Part shown: piece after piece, positions 13,491 to 23,704 of the stretch
Position numbering within the stretch: the stretch's first letter is position 1
Layout: each line of letters begins with the position of its first letter
DNA from: Trochalopteron elliotii
Lineage: Eukaryota > Chordata > Aves > Passeriformes > Leiothrichidae
Assembly (NCBI GenBank): GCA_024734555.1
Contig: JANPWX010000073.1
Span: 2,393,192 to 2,457,191, forward strand
Reading direction: 5' to 3'
Length of the DNA stretch: 64,000 nucleotides
Made by a program: the position numbers and the translations under genes
The notes under the pieces: generated by a model
Databases searched by the model: none
What the model was told of the DNA's origin: nothing
Seen by the model: only the letters and a program-made list of their open reading frames with translations

Positions 13491-16064
13491 ATGAAGGAGT
13501 AAAGATTTTTTTCTTTCAGTTCCCGTGTGATGTAGTTAGACCTGTGCACCTCCAGATTTTGGAGTTGTTCTTCCTGTTTGTTTTCATACTCAGAAATTAA
13601 CCATCAAAGAAAACATACAGGAGCTGTACTTTGTCCAGGTGCCAACTCCATACCAGGGAGGTCCAGCTGGCAGTCTGAAGACCAGAACCAGCTTTTCTTC
13701 AAGCCCACTCTGTCTCCTCTGAGGAAGTAGGAAACAGCTGCCTGGGAAGCACACTTGGACCTAAGAATCAAACATCTTCCCCATGACTGTGAAAAATTTG
13801 ACTGTTAGAGCTGCGCAGGCAGGAGGGGATGGTACTGGCATCAAGCCTTCTTCTTTGCTCATGGACTCCTACGATCAACCTAGGAGTTCCTCTGAGAGAC
13901 CATGGAAGATTTCTGTGATCTCACCCTACCTGCTGTGGAAGTAGGTGGCCAGTTCTGCTAAGGGGTTTTACAATGTTGAAGAAAACCTTGAAGAAAAAGC
14001 CAAGATCCTCCCTCCCCCACCAAAATAATCAAACTCCAACAAAACAAAACAAACAAACAAACAAGAGCATGAAAGATACCAAAGAAAACTGAGCAAAGAC
14101 TAATTATTTACCTTTTCACTGACAGGTAGTATGGGTAAATTTTATCTTAAAAACCCTTATGAGTTCCTGCCTGACCAAGAAAGTTACAAAGGAATATGTG
14201 GCTGTTTGTCAATGCAGCCATGTACCTTCAGAGTAAAATAACGATTGCTTTGCAGTACAACAAGTAGCTCTATAAACTCTACTACTACTGAAGCACAGGT
14301 TTCTAGCCATCTTAATCCTGCATCTCATGGAAACTAAGGAGCTTTTTTCACATCTTGGGTACCTTTACAGGCTCTCTCTAGTGTAGAGTTTCTGATGGCT
14401 AATAAGGGCTGAGCTGCCATTGTTGTCCTTTCCTTGTTGAGACACTGAAATGGTCTTTGAGTGAACAGAGTGAGCAAAGCTTGTCTTTGACACCTGCCAT
14501 CCCCATACAAGAGCCAATGGGACCAAGAGCTGTCTGAAAGATAAAGCAAGGCAAAGACAGGAGCGAGAGCAACTAAGAGTGAGTCACTGGAGAGCAGGGT
14601 ATGTTTGGATGCTTTACAACAGGCTGCAGACTGCCCATGCCGCAGGCTCCTCAAGTGTCCCTAGAAGAGTGCAGGTGCAGTTCACTGACAGCAAAGCCAT
14701 AGAGGTCCACTCTGCTGCTCTCTTGAGGTAACCTTTGCCAGTTCAATGGGCAGGTAAATCCATCCAGGAAAGGTTTGACCATGAAAAAGAAGATGAAAAT
14801 TACTTTGAAGAGCTAGAATGGGACCCGCTGTGATGGGAGAAGTGTCGTGGAGGTGACAATGGTTTTCTCACCAGGTGACAAGACCATAAATGTCAACGGG
14901 CATTTCATTAGAGGGAAGGAAGAAAAGTACAGACTAATAAAAGGCACAGTGCTGACAGCAGCTTCTCCTCAGCAAACATTTCCGGCCCACTCCTCTGACA
15001 TACACACAAAATTTATTGCCACTGTGCAATGCATTAACCCTTACTATATTAGCTAGGGCCCAGGGAATAGCTGCTTCCATGCAAGTTATGTCCAGCCATA
15101 GGAAGATGAGATTTGGCTGCAGAGAGAAGGCTAGTCATATCCTGTGCATTTTGCCTGAGATCCCTCTTTGTCTGCTTAGCCAGCATGATCCAATTCCTCC
15201 TCCCCACCCCTGCTGTTACATTCTGCAAGCCTAGAACCCGCTCTGCACACAGAAATTGTGTTCCTGGTCCTCACTGCATGTGCTGATAACATGCTGGCTT
15301 CCCCAACCCCCAGCTCAACTTTTCACCTCAGCCTGATACTAGATCAGGGTGGGCCTCGAGCAATTTCTCAGGCACTGCACTGCAAATGAGGATACCAAGT
15401 GAGGGAATTTGCTCGTAGCCCACAGCAGACCTCATAGCCTAAAGGCAACCATGCTGTAAGCATGTGAAGATCCACAGACTTGGGAACTCTTGATTTTTGG
15501 AACAAGAAAATCTTTCCCCACCAGCTTTTCTTCAGATTAATTGCAACCACTCCTATTTTTTTCTTGATGCCCTCCTAGATGATCTCCAGGTGTGTGATAC
15601 CTCCTTTAGAAAAATCTGTTCCGGTTTGTGTTTATTGCTCCTTTTTTGCAGCTTCCCCCTCCTCTCCAGGGGCAACTCATCTCCCCCTCTTCTGCTGCTC
15701 TGGGGAGAGCTAAAGCCAGCTCCTAATTAAAGTGGTTGCAGTTCCCCACTGGAACAGTGGCACCAGGGCCTGAAACCATCCTGTGCCTGTGTCCCCTAGA
15801 GACAACCTGGCTGTGCTCAGACACATTGCTGCTCACTCCTCCTGTCACAGACTTCCCCATACTGGCTCCAGCAGGCTTCTTTTGTTTTTCTCATCTGTGC
15901 TAATCTCTTTCCAGTGCTGCAGGCAGGGGATGGGAAGGGCACTCCACAGGAAAAGTGAAGATCTCCCCGCCCTGAAAACGATGAAAGGGAAAAAGCAGTG
16001 GGGAGAAACATGAAGGACTAAAGCAAAAATACAGCTCTGCCTTGTGCTGTGTCCACAACAACAG
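13491..16064. other. Intergenic DNA, no gene seen
   Basis: Unique-looking DNA between the CR1 element and the provirus. It holds a CAAA simple repeat at 14041-14064. Open frames up to about 106 codons exist on the minus strand near 14.3-14.7 kb but show no known domain. Confidence 0.6.
14041..14064. repeat. CAAA simple repeat
   Basis: AAAAC/AAAC units repeated over about 24 bases. Confidence 0.6.
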
Positions 16065-16070
16065 CATTTC
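16065..16070. repeat. Left target-site duplication of the provirus (CATTTC)
   Basis: CATTTC directly precedes the TG of the left LTR, and the same six bases follow the CA of the right LTR at 24296-24301. Matching flanks show that both LTRs come from one integration and that the host junctions are original. A neighbouring C after the left LTR leaves 5 bp formally possible, but the TG...CA ends favour 6 bp. Confidence 0.9.
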
Positions 16071-16704
16071 TGTTATAAATGAAAATTAGCCAATCAGATA
16101 AAGAGAATAAATTTTATTTTTCCATTTTAAAATCTATCTGGGACAGCCACGAAAACAACATTTGAATGTTGGGTGAAACAGACGACCGACAGCAGGGCTG
16201 CTATCTCGCACTGTTCCAAAATTTTCTGATGTTTGGGTCTGGGTTCTTATACTGTATTTTGTGCCTCTTGGCAGCAGAGGTATTGTGTCTTTAGAGTCCA
16301 GTTTAGTCTTTTCACTTGGTGAAGAATTTTGAACGGATTTCTTGGCACTGGAACATGTTTGAAAGGATTTTTCAGGAATCCTCTTTTGGGATGTTGATTT
16401 CTTTAAATTCAGAGTCCACCCTTGAGACTAGTATCGATGAGTTGATGTTCCAGATGTACAAGATTTGATTAATTCAATGAGCCACATCCTGGCGAGCCAC
16501 CCTCCTTTTTGGTTTAAATCAAGGTGTTAACTTGTCCATTCACAGTTCACAAAGCATGTCCTGGTACTTGGAAAAACGCCCTCTCCATTCTAGGGACCAG
16601 GATTACATTACATTTACAAGGTTACAAAAATATACATTCTATCATCTACTACATTTATTATATCTCCTATATTTAATTGCACGAATTTACCATCATATTT
16701 ATCA
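16071..16704 (-). repeat. 3' LTR of the provirus
   Basis: This about 634-bp block is a diverged copy of 23657-24295. It starts TGTTATAAATG and ends TTTATCA on the plus strand, so both ends keep the retroviral TG...CA form. A hand comparison with the other LTR gives roughly 45 differences and small indels, heavily concentrated in the first about 445 bases. It holds a poly(A) signal at 16113-16118 (AATAAA on the minus strand), which would end the proviral transcript. Confidence 0.95.
16113..16118 (-). promoter_or_regulatory. LTR polyadenylation signal
   Basis: AATAAA on the minus strand, at the same place as 23699-23704 in the other LTR, about 40 bases before the LTR end. In the 3' LTR it would direct cleavage of the proviral RNA. 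Confidence 0.75.
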
Positions 16705-16707
16705 CGG

Positions 16708-16723
16708 TCCCCCACCTCTTTTT
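16708..16723 (-). promoter_or_regulatory. Polypurine tract
   Basis: On the minus strand this reads AAAAAGAGGTGGGGGA, with a single T in an otherwise pure purine run, followed by CCG and then the TG of the 3' LTR. In retroviruses this RNase H-resistant stretch primes plus-strand DNA synthesis. Its position immediately before the 3' LTR fits exactly. Confidence 0.88.
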
Positions 16724-16811
16724 ATTAACTCATTAAATTTTTGTTTTATTCTCACCTTTCTAACAACATTAAATGATATATTTCCCTTTGTATCTATTCA
16801 CCAATTAAATT

Positions 16812-17426
16812 CTAATAACAATTTTCATCATATCCATTAGACTCCTTTTGTACTTTTTCATAGTACTTTTTGAATGAAACCTCTTCAAATTTTTCTAAAG
16901 CTTTAGCAGCTCGACTTTTCTTTTCCAGCTTCATAATCCTAGAGATCTGGCCAGCCTTTCTTCTTGTGAGTTCGGGGTTAGTGGGCATGGCTGCTATTTG
17001 CATACCTTGGACTACTGAGTGAATTAATCGTATTAAACAAGGGATTAGACAAGGCAGGAACATCATTCTTGCTACAGAACACAAAATAAAAAACACAACT
17101 TTCTTCCACCAAGCCCTTTGCCCAAACAGCTGATCCCACTATGAGGCTTGAAGAACTGAGTTCCATTTTTGAACTGGTACATGAGCTACCTTTTTTGTCT
17201 TAGCTGCCAACCCCTTGATAGTTTCCCCATAATCATCAATTTCTATACAACATTTTGATTTGTTGAATTTTTCACAGACCCCTCCTTCTTTGGTTAGCAG
17301 GTAGTCCAAAGCCAACTTGTTTTGATATACAGAGGCTCTCATTTGTGAGTGGTGTTTGGCTAACAATTCTAAGGCTTTTGAGGTATGATTTGAGACAATT
17401 TCCACCACGGCCTGCAGTCTTATCAA
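16812..17426 (-). other. Env transmembrane subunit, ectodomain and anchor
   Basis: The best-kept part of env. In the frame of 17139-17426 there is an N-glycosylation site (NHT, codon 13), a helical stretch and then the conserved region ending EGGVC, followed by CC after seven residues (Cys 51, 59, 60 of this frame). Gammaretrovirus-type TM usually shows C-x6-CC, so one extra residue is present. An in-frame stop follows. The same frame resumes and, from 17096, encodes a strongly hydrophobic anchor (FFILCSVARMMFLPCLIPC) and a Lys/Glu-rich cytoplasmic tail ending at 16812. The stop would yield an ectodomain without anchor if translated. Confidence 0.85.
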
Positions 17427-19471
17427 CCTGTTTAGAAGGTAAATGGGAGTTCTATATCCCCAACTTCCATCATTTGCCCATGTGGCTGGACCATAATATT
17501 TTATTATTCATTTTGGGGGCCAATCCTCATTCCCCCACTTCTGGCTTCCCCCAGCTAGGGGTAATTCTTTCCTTAAATCCCTTTTATGTTTGTCTAGGGT
17601 TTTAAAAAGAGGGGCTCCTAATAAATTGCTCTTTGTTCGGGGTAAAGTGAAGAAGGAAGGCTTAATCATTCCTAGGGTACAGGAACTTTTCCATTTCCGA
17701 GGCAGTTCACTATAAGCTTTCTTAACACAAATCTAGTAGGTGCCATCCGGAGCTTTCCATCTAGATACCTTTTTGGGTTCTCTCCAATATTCTCGTAGCC
17801 CTTCCAAGGACTGGTAAGGCTTAGCTCTGGAACTCTTGTACTAGCAGAGTCCAATAGATTCAAACTACTTACAATTGTCTTTTCTTTCTTGGGTCTAGAA
17901 CCCTGAAGGGGGTTCGGGTTGCCAAGTCTTGGGTTTATTATTTGAATTTACCACCAGGGTGGATATACAGGGGGTGTATCCCACCAGCTCCCTGTGTTCT
18001 TTCCCTTCCCTGCTGATACATATTGTCCCAATGATCCTTTTATCTATTATCCATCCCTCAGGTCTTTGTATAGTTTTTGAAATTTGAGTGTTATCCCATT
18101 TTAGAAGTTGTTTTGGAGTTAAGCTCTCACCTTTCCAGGGCCACTTTTTGGCTGATTTTAGTCCTCCACAGATCTAGCAATTAGAGAGTTCTAGCTTTGT
18201 GGCGATCTCCTGCATTAAACCTATGAATAGGTTTTGGTTCGGGGCTGGTAGCCCCAAATTATTATATTGTTTTTTCAATTGCTCATAGTGTTCACTGAGT
18301 CTTTAATCTTTCTTGCTCCATTTTCCTTTTTCTTGCCTTTGCTTCATGTCTTTTTAATTCTTGAGTCAACATTTATACCTTACTCTCAGGGTCCAACACT
18401 TCCTTGTTCTTTGAGAAGCAAAAGGTTTCCTCAAACTGCACACAGATTTTGTTATCATCATCTTTCAGGAGGTCTAGTACTATGGGTTCGTTGCCTATAA
18501 AGGATTTTGCTTCATGATTTAGATTCTCCCCCACCCAATATATTTTTCCTCCCATAGTACAGATCTCTAATTTATTTTTATCATAACACAGCCTATTGAC
18601 TTGATAGTATTCTAGAAAGGTGGATTTCTTTTTTCCTCCTACCCATACCGTTCAATTACATTGATCACACACTGGGATAGTTGGTGTTTCCCTTATTTCT
18701 CGTTTGTGCAAAGAGTGAATGGAGGAGCTCTCATCTTTGTTTTTTGGCAGGCCACCCTTAGGGTTTGCCGTCAGGTTGTGACACACCACCCGCCCTTCAA
18801 ATTCACAAACTTTGAACTGAGTGCCATTAAAAGAACAATACCCTTTTGGCTTTCCCCCTTGGCAATCGAATTGAGCTTGGTACTCTATGATCTTTGAGGT
18901 CGTTTGTCCTTCTAGTGTCACTTGAAGGCACTGTTTGCATTCATTCTGGCGTTTCTGCCTCTGTGGGTTCCTGGGGTACGACCCGTTCAGTTGGCACATG
19001 GCTTGGCTTAGGACTATTAGGATTCCCCATCAGGGTACTCCTTCGCCTCTCCCTTCGCCTACTGGGTGGCAACCAGTGGCTGGGAAAAAACAATCTTCTT
19101 GGCAGCAGGCGTATGCTTCAGGGGTCTCCTTAGTTCAAACCGCAAATCTTTTTTTAAACACACCCCACTTGGACAGTTAGGCAGTATTAGATTTACATGG
19201 TACTTTGTTTGTCCCTTTTGGCACTTGACTGCAAGGACTTTTGCCTTTGCATCCAATTTTCCTCTTACCCTTTTTTCAAATACCACTTAGGGGAATCTAC
19301 TTCTAGCAAACCCACACGAGTAGCAAGCTCTAAGAGACAGCTAGTCTCCTCTTGTTTCTCCTTCAAACACTTAGTGCACAGACCCTTTTGTCGATTTCCT
19401 CTTCGACAGTGAGTTACCCAAATGTGTTTACAGTAAAACACACTTAAAATGTACAAAGGGAAAGCATTCAC
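16812..19471 (-). pseudogene. env: Retroviral envelope (env) remnant, SU and TM
   Basis: Broken env of the provirus, the receptor-binding and fusion glycoprotein. From right to left: a start at 19471 with a hydrophobic leader (FPLYILSVFYC); cysteine-rich surface-subunit pieces in 19059-19286 and 18652-18999, including CKQC; another piece in 18373-18555; the end of the surface subunit around 17600-17760 with a basic KHKR cluster near 17590 that could be the old cleavage site; the transmembrane-subunit ectodomain in 17139-17426; and the membrane anchor plus basic tail in 16812-17096. Stops and frame shifts separate the pieces, including one in-frame stop (at 17139-17141) between the TM ectodomain and its anchor. 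No full product can be made. The order and the small gap to the pol end are typical of simple retroviruses. Confidence 0.88.
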
Positions 19472-19509
19472 ATTTTGGTTCAGAGCAACTTATCTGATCC
19501 CCTTCAGTC

Positions 19510-20600
19510 ATTTATGGTGCTGCCGTCACTTGATCTTCAAGTTTTTGGGAGATGAAGACACCTTCCATTCCAAAGCAGTGTTTGGAGGCTTGACTTTCTT
19601 TACTCGTGACGCGTGGGTCTAGCCTTTTTTTGTAGTTTTGATGGCTGTATCTGTGGTGAGGAGAACAAAGGGACCTTCCCAAGAGGGACCTCTCTCTAGG
19701 TTTTGATTAACACTTTATCCTCAGGTTGTGGCTTGTGAATGGTGAATCTCAAGGGGGCGCTTTGAGGAGTCAGTCCTCTTTTTCGTAGTTCTTGTAAATT
19801 TTTGCTAAAAGTTATTAGATACAGTTGAATTTGATTATTCTTTATTTGTGGATGTTCTACAGGCATTCCATGGTGGTAAGGCATTCCATACAACATTTCG
19901 AATGGTGTAAGTCTGGTTTTTGAGTGAGGCATGGTTCTAATGTTAGACATTGCACCCAAGACATCTTTGTTTCTAACATTAATTTTGCTCGCTGTGCCTT
20001 CAGAGCTTGATTTATTCTTTCTACCTGTCCTGAGCTCTGGGGGTGCCATGGGGTGTGATATTGCCATTGGATTCCTAAGGCCTCTGATATTTGTTTAATA
20101 ATTTTGGAGGTAAAATGTGTACCTTGATCTGAATCTATGTGATTCACTATTCCATATCGCAGAATAATTTCTTCTAGTAATACCTTTGACACTGTTTGAG
20201 CCTTAGCCCTGGCTTGAGGGAAGGCTTCAACTTAGTGTGTTAATTTATCAACTATTACTAGTTAAAAATTTATATCTTCCTACCTTTGGCAGATCAGTAA
20301 AGTCCACCTGGATTCTCTCAAATGGCTGGTAGGCGACAGGGCGTCCTCCTAAGGCCATTTGTTTGGGTCTGGCTCGATTCACTCGTTAGCATATCATACA
20401 CCCCTGCACTTCTTGTTTTGCCAATTCATATATTCCTTTACATCCAAAGAATTTTTTTTTTTTTAATTGTTTAGTTAGGGCTAGTGAGTTTGCTGATACA
20501 GTCTTTTTAACACTTCTCAGGCATAACCCTTTTGCAATAATTCTCTCCCATCAGGTAATTTCCACCCTCCCTCCTCTAATCTTTGTTTGAAGTCCTACTC
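19510..20600 (-). pseudogene. pol: Retroviral pol remnant: integrase
   Basis: The 3' part of pol survives. Around 20600-20340 lies the N-terminal zinc-binding region, with a PDGREL stretch and a GCMIC that carries the paired cysteines. The catalytic core follows: the first Asp in QVDFTDLPK (about 20310), the second in DSDQGTHFTS (codon at 20127-20129) and the Glu in SSGQVERIN (codon at 20019-20021). Exactly 35 residues lie between the second Asp and the Glu, the D,D-35-E spacing of retroviral integrases. The frame then changes near 19.9 kb, and the C-terminal part (TPFEMLYG to EDKVLIKT) continues to 19696 and, after a stop, towards about 19530. Several stops, including ones in the zinc-binding part, make it non-functional. 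Sequence style is gammaretroviral. Confidence 0.92.
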
Positions 20601-21229
20601 CTTCTGTGCCAATATGAGTAGGTTTCTCTAATGCCTCACTAAACAGAAATTGACTTGGATTTTAAGCAACAGTTGTTTGTAATTCCAAATCAGGTGAGTG
20701 AAAAAAATGAACTCCTTACCAATTTGCAAAACTGTACTAAAATTCCCCTCCAAAACTTTCTTTAAAGCATGTACTATTTTCAATAAACAAGTACCTTAAA
20801 CTACTTAGAGGAAAATTCTAACATTTTTCTCCTTGCAAGACATTCTTACAAAATTCACCCCTATTCTTAATAATAAAACTTTTCTTTTCTTACTGTTGCT
20901 AACCTTGAGACTTTTTACTTACATTTACATCTTATTGGGTTCGATGCATGCTTTCTAAATATTAGAATACTTATTTTTAAGAAAATCAAACCTTCGTTCT
21001 TTTTGGGATAATTGTAAATTGAGACATTTCTTGGATCTTAGCTAGCTTTTTTGTATCAAAAAAAGTATTTATTACAGGTATAAGAGCAGACTTTGTTTTA
21101 TGGATTAATTTTTCAAAGGCAGGGAGGGGAAAATCAGGACCTCTAAGCTAGGTCTTTTATAAACATGGGATGCATAAAGGGGCTTGGGACTGCCTCTAGG
21201 GTGTGGACAGGGGTCTCCTGGCAAGAGCT
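20601..21229. other. Proviral interior, AT-rich, no recognisable domain
   Basis: The right end of intact pol should place RNase H and reverse transcriptase here, but beyond about 20.7 kb neither strand gives a motif that I recognise. The DNA is AT-rich with many stops. It may be an extremely decayed remnant or unrelated sequence brought in by recombination. Confidence 0.5.
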
Positions 21230-21625
21230 AGGTGACCTGCGGGGCATCTGGCAGCGCTGCCACAGACCCTGCATTTGGGACAGACCGAATTCCTAAGTTT
21301 GTAAGGCAGTCGTGGCGTCCCTCTCGACAGAAATTAGCAAGGCTGTGGGCGGGGTGGGCAAAGCCAGCACGAACGCCGCCAGTAGAGCAGCTGAGACCAG
21401 GCGAGACAGAGCCCTGCCCGCGCTGGGGCTGGGGCGGGGCCGGGCCGAATGGGAGCACAAGGGAAGAGGAGGGGGGGAGAGAGAGAGAGAGAAGGGGGGG
21501 AGGAAACTGTGCCGAGAAAGAGGAGAAAAGAAAAAACTTCGAGGGGAGAACCTTGCATTGATGCCACAGGCAGAGCAACCAAGATTAGGTGAGATAGGAC
21601 CCCCAGCTGCGCTAGGGTTGGAACA
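21230..21625. repeat. GC-rich block with a diverged internal duplication, next to the gap
   Basis: Base composition switches abruptly to GC-rich. A segment at about 21373-21434 (GCAGCTGAGACCAGGCGAGA core) is repeated in diverged form at about 21560-21625 (GCAACCAAGATTAGGTGAGA core), roughly 188 bases apart and running into the N gap. A GA run at 21478-21500 lies between them. This suggests a minisatellite-like tandem array that the assembler could not finish. Open frames on both strands here, including one that spans the Ns, have no retroviral motif and are not called genes. Confidence 0.55.
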
Positions 21626-22141
21626 NNNNNNNNNNNNNNNNNNNNNNNNNNNNNNNNNNNNNNNNNNNNNNNNNNNNNNNNNNNNNNNNNNNNNNNNNNN
21701 NNNNNNNNNNNNNNNNNNNNNNNNNNNNNNNNNNNNNNNNNNNNNNNNNNNNNNNNNNNNNNNNNNNNNNNNNNNNNNNNNNNNNNNNNNNNNNNNNNNN
21801 NNNNNNNNNNNNNNNNNNNNNNNNNNNNNNNNNNNNNNNNNNNNNNNNNNNNNNNNNNNNNNNNNNNNNNNNNNNNNNNNNNNNNNNNNNNNNNNNNNNN
21901 NNNNNNNNNNNNNNNNNNNNNNNNNNNNNNNNNNNNNNNNNNNNNNNNNNNNNNNNNNNNNNNNNNNNNNNNNNNNNNNNNNNNNNNNNNNNNNNNNNNN
22001 NNNNNNNNNNNNNNNNNNNNNNNNNNNNNNNNNNNNNNNNNNNNNNNNNNNNNNNNNNNNNNNNNNNNNNNNNNNNNNNNNNNNNNNNNNNNNNNNNNNN
22101 NNNNNNNNNNNNNNNNNNNNNNNNNNNNNNNNNNNNNNNNN
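21626..22141. other. Assembly gap (516 N)
   Basis: Undetermined bases inside the provirus, between the GC-rich repeat block and the AT-rich DNA that leads to the gag remnant. True length is unknown. Confidence 1.
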
Positions 22142-22489
22142 TGGCTGTGCCTAGCTTCTCTCTCCTCTCTTTTTAACTCATTCTTTTTCTAAAATTTCCT
22201 TTTTTACTTGCTATGCTTTTCACAGCACTAGTTGCACAAGAGACTCTCTTTGTAATAATACAAGTAAGGTCCACAACAAACACACACATTTTGCTCACAC
22301 AAAGATAACAGAAATAGATTAACACTCCTTTGTTATAACAAGATAACATATTCTTTAGTACTTCTTTTGAGGTTTTAAATTTTATCAAGGGCTTTTTAGT
22401 TGTTATGGACTTTAAGACAAAAAACCCTCGACACCCCTAGTCTTTTCTTTTTTTTTTTTTTTTTTCAGTCTTGTTCGAAGTGCCCCCTT
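22142..22489. other. Proviral interior right of the gap, no domain seen
   Basis: AT-rich DNA with a long T run at about 22447-22465. It should belong to gag by position but shows no capsid or nucleocapsid motif on the minus strand. Confidence 0.5.
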
Positions 22490-22915
22490 TTCTTACAGTA
22501 AAATCATTTAGGGATTTACCTCTGGTTACCGGGGTTTCCCCTTGGTGGGGGCAACTGTCTTCTTGGGATACCATTCTTTCTTGGCTTCCCAGGATCTTAG
22601 GTGCATTTTTGTTTTTGCCCTTCTTTAACAGTTGCGATTAACACCTTTTTTTGTATCTTTTGTTTTTCTAATTTCTCAAAAGCACCAAACATGGGCCAAA
22701 TTAAGTGATTCCTAATCTCCTTTCCTCCCCAAACCTCAATGCAGTAATGTATCATTTTTTTCCCTAGATTTTCCCTTTCTTTTGGAACAGTTCTCCCAAT
22801 GCTCTAGCATCCATCCTAACGGGCTGTCTAGGGGAATTTCAAGTGCACTACTCTCCTCCACCAAAGTGTGTTTTTCTTGAATCCCCTTGCGGGATTTGCT
22901 CTTTCTTTGCCCCAT
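22490..22915 (-). pseudogene. gag: Retroviral gag matrix remnant
   Basis: A frame opens at 22915 with MGQ, the myristoylation-type start of gammaretrovirus Gag, and runs 59 codons to a stop at 22736-22738. Within it lies a SPLGWMLEHW stretch that matches the position and character of the matrix domain's first helices. Beyond the stop, recognisable matrix-like sequence (for example IWPMFGAFEKL) continues in another frame towards about 22.5 kb, so at least one indel is present. Capsid and nucleocapsid were not found. Matrix would anchor Gag to the plasma membrane in a live virus. A consensus splice donor sits just upstream of the ATG. Confidence 0.78.
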
Positions 22916-22919
22916 ACTT

Positions 22920-22925
22920 ACTTAC
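22920..22925 (-). promoter_or_regulatory. Probable proviral splice donor before gag
   Basis: The minus strand reads AGAG|GTAAGTAAGTATGG, a perfect donor consensus four bases upstream of the gag ATG. Retroviruses use a leader donor to make the spliced env message. A second GTAAGT lies further upstream at 23028-23033 in the context AAGG|GTAAGT, so either could have been used. Confidence 0.6.
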
Positions 22926-23633
22926 CTCTTTAGATTTCCCGTGAAGGACCTCCTTTGTCTTTCCAAACTGAGACCTAGGGGTTTTCCTTGACCCCTTCCC
23001 CAAGTGGGTTTGTGTTTTTACTGGATTACTTACCCTTCTAGCGAGCTGAGCCGGGGGTCTTTTCGTCTGGCGATGAACCTTTCCCTCTTGGAATTTCTCC
23101 GTGGGCTTTTACACAGCCCTTGGCTAAAAAGGTTTACTAGTTCCCGAACTCTGAGAAATGTCATCTTCCCTTTTTAGCGTCTTGTGATTGGTCCCCAAAA
23201 CCTCCCCGTGTTTTGGTTTTACGAGAAAAATGAGTTTTATCCCAAACCACTTTCCCGTCGACTGGCCAATTCTCTCGCGGGAGGATGGAAACGCAGTCTT
23301 CAGGTCCTCACTTGGGGCGTGATAAAATCACATCTCATTCACTCACCCAATCACTCCCACTCAACCAGCAATACTTACAGCTCCTTTTCTTGTGTGGATT
23401 CTTCATGCACGTAGAGTTTTACGAGTGAAAAAAAATTCCGCGGTTCTTGAAGACCTCCCCAGGCTTCCCTGAGTTCTGATTTTTGGATCCTGAGGCCTCT
23501 CTTTTTATTGTGTGGCTTTGACCTAGATTTGTTTGGAATTCAATCAGTGCTATAGGGTCTCACGCTCTGTGGGGCCACTGAAAAATCAGTGGGGGCACCT
23601 CCTGCACACAGGGGCTCCCACAGCACTGGGATT
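22926..23633 (-). other. Proviral 5' leader
   Basis: About 700 bases between the primer binding site and the gag start, the usual place for the packaging signal and splice donor. Candidate donor at 23028-23033. No packaging structure can be named from sequence alone. Confidence 0.7.
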
Positions 23634-23635
23634 GA

Positions 23636-23653
23636 ATCCGAGTCACGGCACCA
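23636..23653 (-). promoter_or_regulatory. Primer binding site, tRNA-His
   Basis: The minus strand reads TGGTGCCGTGACTCGGAT three bases after the 5' LTR. It is the complement of the 3' end of vertebrate tRNA-His (GAATCCGAGTCACGGCA plus CCA), and the match extends at least two more bases. This is where the tRNA primes minus-strand synthesis. Confidence 0.92.
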
Positions 23654-23698
23654 ATCTGTTATAAATGAAAATTAGCCAATCAGATAAAGAAAATAAAT

Positions 23699-23704
23699 TT
23701 TATT
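23699..23704 (-). promoter_or_regulatory. LTR polyadenylation signal (5' copy)
   Basis: AATAAA on the minus strand, about 43 bases before the LTR end, equivalent to 16113-16118. Confidence 0.72.

Noticed and set aside
21312..22154. 280-codon open frame
   Set aside because: Consists mainly of undetermined residues from the N gap. Its known part is low-complexity GC-rich sequence.
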